Below, in pieces: positions 18,282 through 27,350 of a stretch of 64,000 nucleotides of DNA (its first letter is position 1; each line of letters begins with the position of its first letter). Position numbers and translations under genes: made by a program. Source of the stretch: Rhodococcus sp. SMB37 (GTDB lineage: Bacteria > Actinomycetota > Actinomycetes > Mycobacteriales > Mycobacteriaceae); assembly GCF_004345605.1 (NCBI RefSeq), contig NZ_SLVY01000003.1, forward strand, positions 248,001 through 312,000. The letters are read 5' to 3'. Under the pieces are notes generated by a model. That model saw only the letters and a list, made by a program, of their open reading frames with translations. It did not search any database and was not told the origin of the DNA.

Positions 18282-19052
18282 GTGGCCAAGAATACCTTGG
18301 CTGGCGGGGTGCGTCGTGGACCGCGCCTGGCCAGCAACTTCACCATCCTCAGTAACGCCGTCCTCAACGACGACCGCCTCTCCTTCCGTGCGCGCGGCGT
18401 CCTGATCTGGCTCCTTTCGAAGCCGGACGATTGGCGCACCCGATCGGACTCGATCGCCGCGCAGTCGCCGACGGAAGGCCGCGATGCCATCCGCTCCGCT
18501 CTTCGTGAGCTCGCCGAACTCGGCTACCTCGTGCGCGAGAAGTTCCAGAACGAGCTCGGCCAGTGGTGCACCGTCCAGACCATCTACGAAGAGCCTGCCA
18601 TCACGCCGGGGCCTGAGAATCCGACGCGCGGCGACGCGGACGGCGGAGAGCCAGGCGCTCTTATAAGTACTGATAGACCAAGGAATGAAACTAACCGCCC
18701 GTCAAGGGCTTTGAACGTCCCGCTCAGTCCCGACATCGCCGGCCTTGCAGCGGCGTGTCGGCACGCAGGATTGAGCGCGACGTTCGCATATCTCAAACCC
18801 GAAGCGGCTGCGGTGATCGACGAGTTGATCGAGGTGCATGGAGTGTCGAAGTTGGTTACAGCGGCAAGATCGGTGCACCGTCCGGCGGATCCCATGCGAT
18901 TCGCGCAGGCGTGGATTCCACTCTGGCAGGGATTGGCGGTGCCGCGGATGGTGCCGGACAAGTGCGGGAGGTGCGACGAGTACGGGTGGTTGCCTGACGA
19001 CGAGCATGGCCGGGCCGTTCGATGCAGTTGCCGAGCACTTGCGGTTGCCTGA
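18282..19052 (+). CDS. Helix-turn-helix protein of plasmid/phage replication-initiator type
   Basis: A 256-residue protein. The N-terminal half (about 15-95) is a winged helix-turn-helix of the kind seen in replication-associated proteins: NFTILSNAVLNDDRLSFRAR, IWLLSKPDDW, then SALRELAELGYLVRE. The C-terminus has a CxxC...CxC zinc-knuckle pattern (KCGRCDEYGWLPDD and RCSCRAL). The start is GTG 18282 with AAGGAG upstream. Proteins of this layout occur in actinobacterial mobile or cryptic elements, usually without other replication genes, as here. The function is unproven. Confidence 0.65.
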   Translation: MAKNTLAGGVRRGPRLASNFTILSNAVLNDDRLSFRARGVLIWLLSKPDDWRTRSDSIAAQSPTEGRDAIRSALRELAELGYLVREKFQNELGQWCTVQTIYEEPAITPGPENPTRGDADGGEPGALISTDRPRNETNRPSRALNVPLSPDIAGLAAACRHAGLSATFAYLKPEAAAVIDELIEVHGVSKLVTAARSVHRPADPMRFAQAWIPLWQGLAVPRMVPDKCGRCDEYGWLPDDEHGRAVRCSCRALAVA

Positions 19053-19153
19053 GTGAAAGGTGGGCAACGTTCCGCGTTCGCCAAAACCCTCCTCCACCCG
19101 CTCTGCTATCGTCCCGACCGGACACATCGGGGGATTCTGTCGGGGGGACAGTA

Positions 19154-19453
19154 GTGACGTTGCACGTAGACCCGCACACGCTTCGTGCGTTCGCCGCATC
19201 GGCCAGTGGCGCGGCGGACGCCAGCGAGAAACGGAATATCCGCGCCCCATACGCACACTCGCAATCAGCATTTCTCGGCACCGGTTTCAGCACTGCAGCT
19301 GCGTGCGGTCACATCGCCACCGCACAAGCACTGGCGAACCTCCGCCAGCGCTCATTCGAAGTCACCGACATCTCGAGCAGCGCAGCAAACGACTGCGATA
19401 TCGTCGAGACCGGCTTCGCCGCAGCACTCACGTCCGCGGACCTGCCCGCGTGA
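19154..19453 (+). CDS. Small WXG100/EspC-like protein (type VII secretion type)
   Basis: A 99-residue helical protein starting at GTG 19154 (VTLHVDPHTLRAFAASASGAAD...). The opening DPHTLRAFAA pattern and two long helices resemble EspC-like partners of type VII (ESX) effectors. It overlaps the next gene by four bases (GTGA), as ESX substrate pairs often do. No other ESX machinery gene is in the window, so export would depend on genes elsewhere. An upstream in-frame start at 19022 overlaps the previous gene and is less likely. Confidence 0.6.
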   Translation: MTLHVDPHTLRAFAASASGAADASEKRNIRAPYAHSQSAFLGTGFSTAAACGHIATAQALANLRQRSFEVTDISSSAANDCDIVETGFAAALTSADLPA

Positions 19454-19923
19454 ACCCGAGCGTCACGTCCGTTACCGCATGGAACCCCAACGCCTTGCGG
19501 GCGACCGCCGTCGCACTCGACGATCTCGTCGACAAACTGGACGACCGCATGAGTGGACTGCTCGACGATCAGGACGTCCTCTCGGAGCAGTGGAAAGGCG
19601 ACGCCGCGAACGCTGCCGCCCTCCGCGTCGTCCAAGAACGTTCACTCGGCAGCGCCATCGCCGGAGCCCTCCTGCAGATCGCCGACGCCTACCGCACAGG
19701 TGCACCGATCATCGAAGGCACACAAATGCACGTCCTCGCGCTGGTGAGAGCGGCCGAACATCAATCGTTCACAGTGCACGACAACGGAATCGTCGACGCA
19801 GCGAACCAGATCTCAGCCCTTCGTGCCCTGCTGCCACCCGGCGCGACCTACGACACTGCGTCCCTCCAACTCGAACGCCAGGCCGCCGAACTGAGTGTCG
19901 CGCTGGTCGACGCTCTCCAGTAG
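19450..19923 (+). CDS. WXG100-like protein, probably truncated by an in-frame amber codon
   Basis: The 157-residue product carries a central W-x-G turn (SEQWKGDAANAAALRV, about 52-60) between two helices, the hallmark of the WXG100 superfamily, then a second helical region. GTG 19450 overlaps the preceding gene. After the TAG at 19921 the same frame stays open and protein-like (AAAGADDTTARIHAAVVVLE...) for about 80 codons. The original protein was therefore probably longer, and a CAG-like codon has become TAG. It may still be expressed as the shorter form. Confidence 0.6.
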   Translation: MNPSVTSVTAWNPNALRATAVALDDLVDKLDDRMSGLLDDQDVLSEQWKGDAANAAALRVVQERSLGSAIAGALLQIADAYRTGAPIIEGTQMHVLALVRAAEHQSFTVHDNGIVDAANQISALRALLPPGATYDTASLQLERQAAELSVALVDALQ

Positions 19924-20187
19924 GCCGCGGCAGGCGCCGACGACACGACCGCCCGTATCCACGCTGCCGTCGTAGTGTTGGAGGACGCTGCCGAAGCGGC
20001 GACGCCAGGAGTGGTCGTCAAATCCGTGAGCGGGGAGTTCTCCTTGGTTCCGGACGTGCCCGCCACCGTTGCCGCGTCCACGATCGGACTCATGTCCGAT
20101 GCAACCAAGGAAGGCTTGAAAAGCGCAGCCCTATCGACAGGTGACGACCTCGGACGCGGTATCCGGGCCAGGCGTGACTGTACCCCG

Positions 20188-20920
20188 ATGAGCAGATCGT
20201 TGATTCCAGCCCTGACTGGTAGCGCTCGTAGGAACTACCGCCTATGGCCTCACCATCTGGATCAGTTGGCTGGTCGGTGTCGGCGAAAGCCTCGTGCCAT
20301 TCGGACGCGACACACGAGAGGTCGCGATCTTCTCCGCAATTGGCGCCGCTGTCACCGACACCGGCGCCTCACTACTGGCTTCGGTACGAATTCACTACGG
20401 TCCTGCACATCTACCCGAATGGCATCAGGCGGTATGCGCGACGAAGAATTCTGTTTTCGATTCGTGAATCCGATCTGTTCCTCCACTGGGACGAAATCGC
20501 GCAAATCTCACAGGGAGACTTAGGCGTACGCGTCGGATCCGCGTCTCACCCGGTCATCGATCTGTCCACCACATCGACTGTCCCGATACCTCTCAGGACT
20601 CAGCATGACGCCGACAACTTGGTCGCGATCATGGCGCACATGCTGATTTCGGAGTCGAACACACTCTTCGCGTTGTTGAAGCATCTTCACGAAAACCCGC
20701 ACGACCGAAAACTCGTCAGCGAGCCGAGCGCAGCCGAACTACTGAGGCCTCCCCCCTGCGTGAACGCTTCCACTCGGCACGCACTCAGAGAGCAAAGGCG
20801 TAGTCACGAAGGGCTCAGTTGCACGACTTCGTCGACGCGCTGTTGACCGGCAGCATCAATGCGGCGGACGCACCGGTTGCATTCATCCGTGGCCTCCCTA
20901 GCCCGGGGCTTTCACGGTAA
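20188..20920 (+). pseudogene. Frameshifted small membrane protein with a PH-like domain
   Basis: Coding signal jumps between frames. From ATG 20188 (MSRSLIPAL) it moves at about 20216 to a frame encoding two membrane segments (VALVGTTAYGLTIWISWLV, then AIFSAIGAAVTDTGASLLA). At about 20375 it moves to a third frame with a soluble domain (YEFTTVLHIYPNGIRRYA, then LHWDEIAQISQG). Near 20800 it shifts again to QLHDFVDALLTGSINA and a stop at 20918. The soluble part resembles bacterial PH-like domains. Repeated shifts make a decayed gene far more likely than programmed frameshifting. It follows the WXG100-like pair and may have belonged to that cluster. Confidence 0.6.
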
Positions 20921-21553
20921 TTCGACCGTACCCCTATATCGCACAGAAAGAACGGTTCTCCGACCTGCGATAATTCGACTTGTCTAAGGTTGAATAATCG
21001 CGTGATCCAGGAACACCCTTCAGGTGAGCAAGTCAACGTCCTGCTACCCACAGCTGTCCGCATCGGGCACCGGAACCAATGTCGTGTCGCATGCCGGCAC
21101 TACCCTGCTGCTCCGCACCGCGGAGAAAACCGGACTTGCCGCAGTGCTGTCGACCGAACTCTCCGGATTCCGGAAACCGTTGGCGCACCACGGTCCCGGC
21201 AAGACCCTCCTCGACCTCGCTGTATCCCTGGCCATCGTCGGGGACTGCCTCGCCGACATCGACCAGCTCCGCGCCCACCCGAGGTCTTCGGTTCGGTGGC
21301 CTCCGATCCGACCATCTCCCGCCTGATCAGCGCGTTGGACGCCGATGCCGACACCGCACTGTCCGCGATCGGCCGGGCCCGCGCCACCGCCCGTTCCCAC
21401 GCCTGGACCGCAGCCGGTCCGGCGGCACCGGATCGCGACATCGACGAGCACCACCCGCTGTGTGCGTTCGTCGACAACGGGACCGACGGCACCGGCGAAA
21501 CCGTCGCGATGCTGCTGCGCCCCGGCAACTCCGGCTCCAACACTGCCTCCGAC

Positions 21554-21587
21554 CCTCCCCAAGCCTGCGTGCAGGGAGGTGCCCCCC
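21554..21587. repeat. Small palindromic repeat inserted in the IS1380 transposase, copy 1
   Basis: A segment of about 34 bases beginning CCTCCCCAAGCCTGCG and ending GGGAGGTGCCCCC breaks the normal transposase reading around NTASD...TVVQDALAQLP. It adds about 12 codons without changing frame. It is homologous, in the opposite orientation, to the repeat at 21835-21871. Confidence 0.6.
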
Positions 21588-21834
21588 TCACCGTGGTGCA
21601 GGACGCACTGGCGCAGTTGCCGTCCGACTCGGCGTATCGGGTCGGGAAGAAGGTGCTCGTGCGTATCGCACGATGCCGGCGGCACCCACCAACTGATCGA
21701 GTATCTGACCAAGCGCACACTCTCGTACTCGGTCGGATTCGGGTTGACCTACACCCACGCGGAAGCGATCGATCTGGTTCCTGATCAGGCGTGGACCCGG
21801 CCTACGACGCCGACGGGCTAGTCCGCGACAGCGC

Positions 21835-21871
21835 TGGGGTACCCCCCTGGGCGAAGCCCTTGGGGGAGGGA
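21835..21871. repeat. Small palindromic repeat inserted in the IS1380 transposase, copy 2
   Basis: About 37 bases, TGGGGTACCCCCCTGGG...CTTGGGGGAGGGA, interrupt the transposase between LVRDSA and TEITDLLDLSTWP. The reverse complement (CCTCCCCCAAG...GGGGGGTACCCC) matches copy 1, so these are two members of one small palindromic repeat family. Such elements could be mobilised in trans or spread by another route. Confidence 0.6.
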
Positions 21872-22579
21872 CACCGAGATCACCGACCTGCTCGACCTGT
21901 CCACCTGGCCGAGAAGGCGTGCGTGTGATCGTGAGAATGGAACGTCTGCATCCGGGTGCGCAGCTGCGATTCACCGACCGCGACGGCCTGAGGTTGACCG
22001 CGTTCGTGACCAACACCCGCCACGGGCAGCTACCCGATCTCGAGTTGCGGCACCGGCGTCGCGCTCGGTGCGAGGACCGGATCCGGACAGCGAAAGTCAC
22101 AGGGCTACAGAATCTTCTGTTGCACGGGTTCGATCAGAACCGCATCTGGTTGGCACTGGTGCAACTGGCGAGCGAATTGACGGCGTGGATGCAGACGCTC
22201 GCGTTGACCAACGCGACTGCCCGCAGATGGGAGCCGAAACGGCTGCGGCTGCTGTCGATCGCCGGGAAGATCGCCAGGCATGCTCACCGGGTTCGGCTGC
22301 GGCCGGCCGCGACGGCTCCCGCTGTCGATGTTCTCGTGGCCGGCCTGAACCGGCCTGCAGCACTACCCGCACCTGCGTGACCTGCACATATCTTCTTCAT
22401 CGAGACGAAAGGACACTCAATTCGGGGCCGTGGACCTCGACGTCACCCGACTGTGTCGGGTAGTCGATCGTGGACACACACCGGATCCGCGGTTTCCGCA
22501 CCCAATCCGAACCGCTCAGGACGGCACGCCAGTCGCACGAAAGATCGAGGTGTCGTCTGCCATGAGCATGGGACCAGTG

Positions 22580-22849
22580 TGAGCTGATTTCGCCAGGGTG
22601 ATGGGACCACCTGGATTGCCAGTTATGGGACCACCGGCGCGCCTTGCCGGTGGTCCCGTCGTTTGCTCGTTCGATCGTCTGTGACAGCTCAAGCGAGGTC
22701 GCGGAGGTCGACGAGCATGGCTTTTCGGGAGATCAGTGTGAACGAGATCAGAGAAGTACTGCGATTGTGGCTCGGGACGGCCGCTCTGCCGGCACCTGGG
22801 CTGCGCACGATCGCAGACCACGCCGGGGTGGACCGCAAAACCGTCCGAC
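22580..22849. mobile_element. Left-end remnant of the IS21-type element
   Basis: These 270 bases appear identical to 24610-24879, the left end of the complete IS21-type element. They include its terminal repeats (two ATGGGACCACC units) and the first 44 codons of istA (ATG 22717). The sequence is cut at 22849, where the IS1634-type element begins. The rest of this IS21 copy is missing on the other side of that element, so a deletion or recombination followed the insertion. Confidence 0.85.
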
Positions 22850-22896
22850 CTGACTTGGCTCACTCTGAGGCAGCAAATCTTGGCCCATCCCTGTGA
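22717..22896 (+). pseudogene. istA fragment, truncated
   Basis: The first 44 codons match the complete istA at 24747 (MAFREISVNEIREVLRLW... to DRKTVR). The frame then runs into the IS1634-type element (PDLAHSEAANLGPSL) and stops at 22896. Only part of the helix-turn-helix region remains, so no transposase activity is expected. A short DNA-binding fragment could in principle still bind the ends. Confidence 0.8.
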
Positions 22897-24609
22897 CCAG
22901 CAGGTTCCGGTGTGAAACGAGCCGATTTCACGCACTAACGAGGCCGGTCTACGCTCGCCGTGTGGCGTTTATCAGGAAGGTGCGCACCAAGTCCGGAGCC
23001 ACCGCCGTGCAAGTCGCCCGCTACATCGGCGGCCGACAAGAAATCATCAAACACATCGGATCCGCCCACACCGAAGCCGAACTCGGCATGCTGCTCGAAC
23101 GAGCCCGAGCCTGGCTCGACCCCGAGCAGCACGCTCTCGACCTGGACATCACCCCGAAATTACCGGTCGAACACACCCTTCCGACCGGCCAAGGCGCGCT
23201 GCTGCCGACCGCAGAGCAGCGACCGGTCGTCGACGCGCCAGGCCGGACCGAAACCACCGCATCGATCCTGTTGCGGCAGGTCCTGCACACCGCCTACGAC
23301 CAGCTCGGGTTCGACCGGCTCGACGACGCGGTGTTCCGTGACCTGGTCATCGCCCGTATTGTCGAACCCGGCTCGAAACTCGATGCCGGTCGGGTACTAC
23401 GTGATCTCGGCGCCGACCCACCGAGCTACGCCACCATCAAACGGCACCTGCGATGGATCATCGACCGCAACTATCGCGCCGCGATCGCCGAACAGTGCTT
23501 CGCCTACGCCGCGAACACCGGCGGTCTGAGCCTGCTGCTTTATGACGTCACGACCTTGTATTTTGAAGCAGAAAAGGAGGATGACCTGCGGAAAGTGGGT
23601 TACTCGAAGGAACGTCGGGTTGACCCGCAAATCGTCGTCGGACTCCTGGTGGACCGCACCGGATTTCCCTTGGAGATCGGATGTTTCGAAGGCAACCACG
23701 CCGAAACCCGCACCATCGTGCCGATCGTGCGCCAGTTCCAGGCCCGCCACGACATCGAGGGCGTGGAGATGGTCATCGCTGCCGACGCCAGGATGCTGTC
23801 TGCCACGAACCTGACCGACCTCGATGCCGCCGGCCTGAAGTTCATCGTCGGCTCCCGGGTCACCAAAGCTCCCGGAGACCTTTCCTCCCATTTTCATTGG
23901 CACGGAAACGCCTTCACCAACGGTCAGATCATCGACACCATCACCCCACGACACGGCCGATCGGTAGTCAACAACGTCCGCAAACGTGCCGAACCGGTAT
24001 GGAATCGGACAGAACATCCGAACGCGTGGCGGGCGGTATGGCAATACTCGACCAAACGGGCAGCACGTGACGAGAAGACGCTCAACGCACAGGAAGCCCG
24101 CGCCCGCGCGATCGTCGACGGTGACACGGTCCCGAAATCGACACGGTTCGTCAAGACCACCGCGAAGGGTCGCAGTCTCGACACCGCTTCTCTCGACCGA
24201 GCCCGGTCCCTCTCGGGCCTCAAAGGTTATGTCACGAATTTACCTGCATCACTGATGGATTCGAGTGAGGTCATCGCGAAATATCATGACCTGTGGCATG
24301 TCGAGCAGTCGTTCCGGATGTCCAAGACTGATCTGCGGGCGCGGCCGATCTTCCACCGCACGAAGGACTCGATCGAGGCGCATCTGACTGTGGTGTTCGC
24401 TGCGTTGGCGATCTCGCGTCTGATCCAGGACCGGACCGATTTGACGATCGGCAGCGTCGTCAAGAAGCTCCGCCCACTGCGTTCTGCGACCATCGCGATC
24501 AACGGCACCCGGCACACGTTTCCGCCCCAAGTCGACCCCGAGATTGAGGGTCTTGTGGATCGGATTTCCGGTTCGGGGTTCACGCACTAACGAAATGAGC
24601 CAACTCAGG
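22849..24609 (+). mobile_element. IS1634-family insertion sequence, complete
   Basis: An element of about 1.76 kb with one transposase gene and 16-bp terminal inverted repeats: CCTGACTTGGCTCACT at the left and the complement of CCTGAGTTGGCTCATT at the right, with two mismatches. The flanks (gtccga and tgagct) show no target-site duplication. The left flank is an IS21 fragment and the right flank is the exact left end of a complete IS21, so the locus has been rearranged since insertion. Confidence 0.8.
22962..24590 (+). CDS. IS1634-family (IS4-like) transposase
   Basis: A 542-residue DDE transposase. The likely catalytic residues are the Asp in LLLYDVTTLYFE, the Asp in VIAADARMLS and the Glu in HVEQSFRMSKTDL. 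The N-terminus (RKVRTKSGATAVQVARY) and the insertion between the second Asp and the Glu fit the IS1634 branch. The frame is intact, so the element may be active. I prefer GTG 22962 because conserved similarity starts there; a longer in-frame start at 22893 is possible. Confidence 0.88.
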   Translation: MAFIRKVRTKSGATAVQVARYIGGRQEIIKHIGSAHTEAELGMLLERARAWLDPEQHALDLDITPKLPVEHTLPTGQGALLPTAEQRPVVDAPGRTETTASILLRQVLHTAYDQLGFDRLDDAVFRDLVIARIVEPGSKLDAGRVLRDLGADPPSYATIKRHLRWIIDRNYRAAIAEQCFAYAANTGGLSLLLYDVTTLYFEAEKEDDLRKVGYSKERRVDPQIVVGLLVDRTGFPLEIGCFEGNHAETRTIVPIVRQFQARHDIEGVEMVIAADARMLSATNLTDLDAAGLKFIVGSRVTKAPGDLSSHFHWHGNAFTNGQIIDTITPRHGRSVVNNVRKRAEPVWNRTEHPNAWRAVWQYSTKRAARDEKTLNAQEARARAIVDGDTVPKSTRFVKTTAKGRSLDTASLDRARSLSGLKGYVTNLPASLMDSSEVIAKYHDLWHVEQSFRMSKTDLRARPIFHRTKDSIEAHLTVVFAALAISRLIQDRTDLTIGSVVKKLRPLRSATIAINGTRHTFPPQVDPEIEGLVDRISGSGFTH

Positions 24610-24746
24610 TGAGCTGATTTCGCCAGGGTGATGGGACCACCTGGATTGCCAGTTATGGGACCACCGGCGCGCCTTGCCGGTGGTCCCGTCGTTTGCTCGT
24701 TCGATCGTCTGTGACAGCTCAAGCGAGGTCGCGGAGGTCGACGAGC

Positions 24747-26381
24747 ATGGCTTTTCGGGAGATCAGTGTGAACGAGATCAGAGAAGTACTGCGATTGTGG
24801 CTCGGGACGGCCGCTCTGCCGGCACCTGGGCTGCGCACGATCGCAGACCACGCCGGGGTGGACCGCAAAACCGTCCGACGCTACGTCGAAGCCGCTCAGT
24901 CTGCCGGACTGACAAGGGACGGCACCGCAGCCGACATCGATGACGAGCTGATCGCTGCGGTCGTCGATACCGTGCGCCCCGACCGGCCTCATGGGCATGG
25001 TGCGGCATGGGAACAATTGGTTCCTCATGAGGAGCAGATCACCAGGTGGGTGGCCGGAGACGGTGAGCAGAAGCCGCTGACTATCACCAAAATCGAAGTG
25101 CTCCTCGCCCGCCAAGGCTGCGTGGTGCCGTACCGGACGCTGCACCGGTTCGCTACCGAGCGGTGCGGTTTCGGCCGCAAGGACCTCACCGTTCGGGTCG
25201 TCGACGGGGATCCGGGTGTCGAATGCCAAGTCGACTTCGGGTATCTGGGGATGCTCACCGACCCCGAGGACGGTCGGGCCCGGAAGGTCCATGCCCTGAT
25301 TTTCACCGCCGTGTACAGCCGCCACATGTTCGTGTGGCTGACCTATTCGCAGACGCTGGCGGCGGTGATCGCCGGATGCGAGGCGGCATGGAAGTTCTTC
25401 GGCGGGGCCTTCGCGGTCCTGATCCCGGACAACCTCAAACCCGTCGTCACCGCCGCGGACCCGATCACCCCACACTTCAGTGACGGTTGGCTCGACTACA
25501 GCAGTCACGTCGGATTTGTCACCGACCCTGCACGGATCCGCTCACCGAAGGACAAACCCCGCGTCGAACGCACCGTGCAATACGTGCGCGGAAACTTCTG
25601 GGCCGGTGAACGCTTCACCGATCTCGCCGAGGCTCAGGCTGCGGTTGCTCGTTGGTGCAGCACCACCGCGGGCATGCGTATCCACGGCACCACCTGCGCA
25701 CGACCGCTGGACGTCTTCGACACTGCCGAACGACCCCTGTTGTTGCCGGTGCCGGCGGTCTACGATGTGCCGATCTTCAAGGACGTGAAAGTGCACCGCG
25801 ACTTCCACGCAGAAATCGGGCGGGCGCTGTATTCGTTGCCGCAACAGTGGATCGGATCGACCCTGTCAGTGCGCGCCGACACCGAACTGGTGAAGTTCTA
25901 TCACCGCGGCACCCTGGTGAAAATCCACCCCCGCAAGCCGCCGGGTGGACGGAGCACCGACCGCGCTGACCTGCCCGAACACAAATTCGACTACGCGCTA
26001 CGTGATGTCACCTCCCTGATCGCCAAGTGCACCGCGCACGGGCCGAACATCGGGATCTACGCCGAACGCATCCTCGACGATCCGCTGCCGTGGACGAGGA
26101 TCCGCAGCGTCTACCGTCTGCAAGGACTGGTCCGCCGTTACGGAGCCGAACGGGTCGAACAGGCCTGCTCCCTGTCGCTCGACCTCGACGTCGTCGCGGT
26201 CACCAAGATCGCCTCGATGCTCGAACGCGCCACCGAAAAGACCTCGCCGGATCTGCCGAAAGCAGTCGGACACACAGCATCACGATTCTCACGTGACCCG
26301 TCCGAATTCAACACTGCCGCAAACACACCCGCACTGTCAGTCGTCGGCGACAGCGCCGAGAACACGGAGACCCACCGATGA
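24747..26381 (+). CDS. istA: IS21-family transposase IstA
   Basis: A 544-residue transposase. The N-terminal helix-turn-helix covers about 1-60 (LRTIADHAGVDRKTVRRYVE). The integrase-type core has Asp in VECQVDFGYLG, Asp in VLIPDNLKPVV and Glu in KPRVERTVQYVRGNFW. The C-terminal region has the usual beta-barrel-like segment (YSLPQQWIGSTLSVRAD). ATG 24747 has a GGAGG site upstream; an in-frame start at 24693 is less suitable. It overlaps istB by four bases. Confidence 0.92.
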   Translation: MAFREISVNEIREVLRLWLGTAALPAPGLRTIADHAGVDRKTVRRYVEAAQSAGLTRDGTAADIDDELIAAVVDTVRPDRPHGHGAAWEQLVPHEEQITRWVAGDGEQKPLTITKIEVLLARQGCVVPYRTLHRFATERCGFGRKDLTVRVVDGDPGVECQVDFGYLGMLTDPEDGRARKVHALIFTAVYSRHMFVWLTYSQTLAAVIAGCEAAWKFFGGAFAVLIPDNLKPVVTAADPITPHFSDGWLDYSSHVGFVTDPARIRSPKDKPRVERTVQYVRGNFWAGERFTDLAEAQAAVARWCSTTAGMRIHGTTCARPLDVFDTAERPLLLPVPAVYDVPIFKDVKVHRDFHAEIGRALYSLPQQWIGSTLSVRADTELVKFYHRGTLVKIHPRKPPGGRSTDRADLPEHKFDYALRDVTSLIAKCTAHGPNIGIYAERILDDPLPWTRIRSVYRLQGLVRRYGAERVEQACSLSLDLDVVAVTKIASMLERATEKTSPDLPKAVGHTASRFSRDPSEFNTAANTPALSVVGDSAENTETHR

Positions 26382-27181
26382 GTGCCCACACCCGCACCGC
26401 AGCCACCGAACCTGTCGGCACCGACATGATCCGACTGCTCAAAGCCCTCAAGCTCGGGGCGCTGGCCGACACGCTGCCCGAACGTGCAGCCCTGGCCCGT
26501 CAACACAAACTCAGCCATATCGGGTTCCTCGAAGTGCTTCTCGCCGACGAAGTGAATCGGCGTGAATCACGTTCGGCGACACTGCGAGCCACCAAAGCAG
26601 GACTCGACCCGGCAATGGCGTTCGATACCTGGAATGCACTCGATGATCTGCGCTACGACCGGACACTCCTCGGAGATCTGACCTCATTGCGGTTCCTCGA
26701 CAATCAGCAGTCCGCGATCGTCCTCGGCCCAGTCGGAGTCGGCAAGACACATCTGGCAACAGCATTAGGGCACATGGCAATCCGTCGGCGACACAGTGTC
26801 CTGTTCGCGCGATCGGACAAGCTGTTCACCCGGCTCCGCGCAGCCCGATTGGACAACACCGTCGATGCCGAGATCCGCAGATTGACCGCAATCGACGTCC
26901 TCATCATCGACGACTTCGCGCTACGACCGCTCGATGCCACCGAAACCAACGACTTCTACGAACTCATCGTCGAACGGCACAAGAAGAAGACCACGATCGT
27001 CACATCCAATCGCGAACCGTCCGAGTGGCTGACGATGACCGCAGACACCCTTCTCGCCCAATCCGCGATCGACCGGTTGACCTCCAACGCCCACACGCTC
27101 GTCGTCGAAGGACCGTCCTACCGTCAACGCACCCGCCCCGGAGCAGTTGACGCCGACACCGACAGCACGCATCCTCAATAA
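26378..27181 (+). CDS. istB: IS21-family helper ATPase IstB
   Basis: A 267-residue AAA+ ATPase that assists IstA in target selection. Walker A is GPVGVGKTHLATALGH (about 113-128) and Walker B is DVLIIDDFALRPL (about 171-183). The N-terminal helical region (LKALKLGALADTLPERAALA) is typical. ATG 26378 overlaps the istA stop (ATGA), so translation is coupled. Confidence 0.93.
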   Translation: MSAHTRTAATEPVGTDMIRLLKALKLGALADTLPERAALARQHKLSHIGFLEVLLADEVNRRESRSATLRATKAGLDPAMAFDTWNALDDLRYDRTLLGDLTSLRFLDNQQSAIVLGPVGVGKTHLATALGHMAIRRRHSVLFARSDKLFTRLRAARLDNTVDAEIRRLTAIDVLIIDDFALRPLDATETNDFYELIVERHKKKTTIVTSNREPSEWLTMTADTLLAQSAIDRLTSNAHTLVVEGPSYRQRTRPGAVDADTDSTHPQ

Positions 27182-27350
27182 CGCGCCACGGTGGTCCCTA
27201 CCCTCTGGCAATCAGGTGGTCCCATCAACCTGGCAAGCGACACGAGGCTAACTCATCTTGACTTCTTGATTAGACACCAGTTACTTCGTGTGGCGATACG
27301 CTGAACCAGAGCGCAGAAGTAGAGTCTGCCGTTTCCTGGAGGTGCGAGCC

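Larger units (their letters stand above)
21024..22380 (+). pseudogene. IS1380-family transposase, degenerate
   Basis: The full length of an IS1380-type transposase can be read only by changing frame several times. It begins at GTG 21024 (SGTGTNVVSHAGTTLLLRTA...), shifts at about 21280 (RAHP to VFGSVASDPTISRLISALDAD), again at about 21675 (GGTHQLIEYLTKRTLSYSVG), and again before 21919 (RVIVRMERLHPGAQLRFTD ... LRHRRRARCEDRIRTAKVTG). Two short palindromic insertions also interrupt it (21554-21587 and 21835-21871). The element cannot make transposase. I could not place its terminal repeats with confidence. Confidence 0.85.
24610..27242 (+). mobile_element. IS21-family insertion sequence, complete
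   Basis: A 2.6-kb element with istA and istB and multiple terminal repeats. The left end reads TGAGCTGATTTCGCCAGG and then two ATGGGACCACC units. The right end, reversed, reads TGTCGCTTGCCAGGTTGATG, also with GGGACCACC units. The ends are TG...CA as usual for IS21. The left end abuts the IS1634-type element with no spacer. I could not recognise a target duplication, and the outermost base of the right end is uncertain by a few positions. Confidence 0.82.

Noticed and set aside
20188-20920. Programmed ribosomal frameshifting in the membrane/PH-like gene
   Set aside because: At least three shifts in different directions are needed and no slippery sequence or downstream pseudoknot is evident. 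Decay explains it better.
27244-27262. Third IS1634-type terminal repeat just right of the IS21 element
   Set aside because: Only a short AACTCA core matches the IS1634 right end, and the alignment needs a gap. It is too weak to claim.
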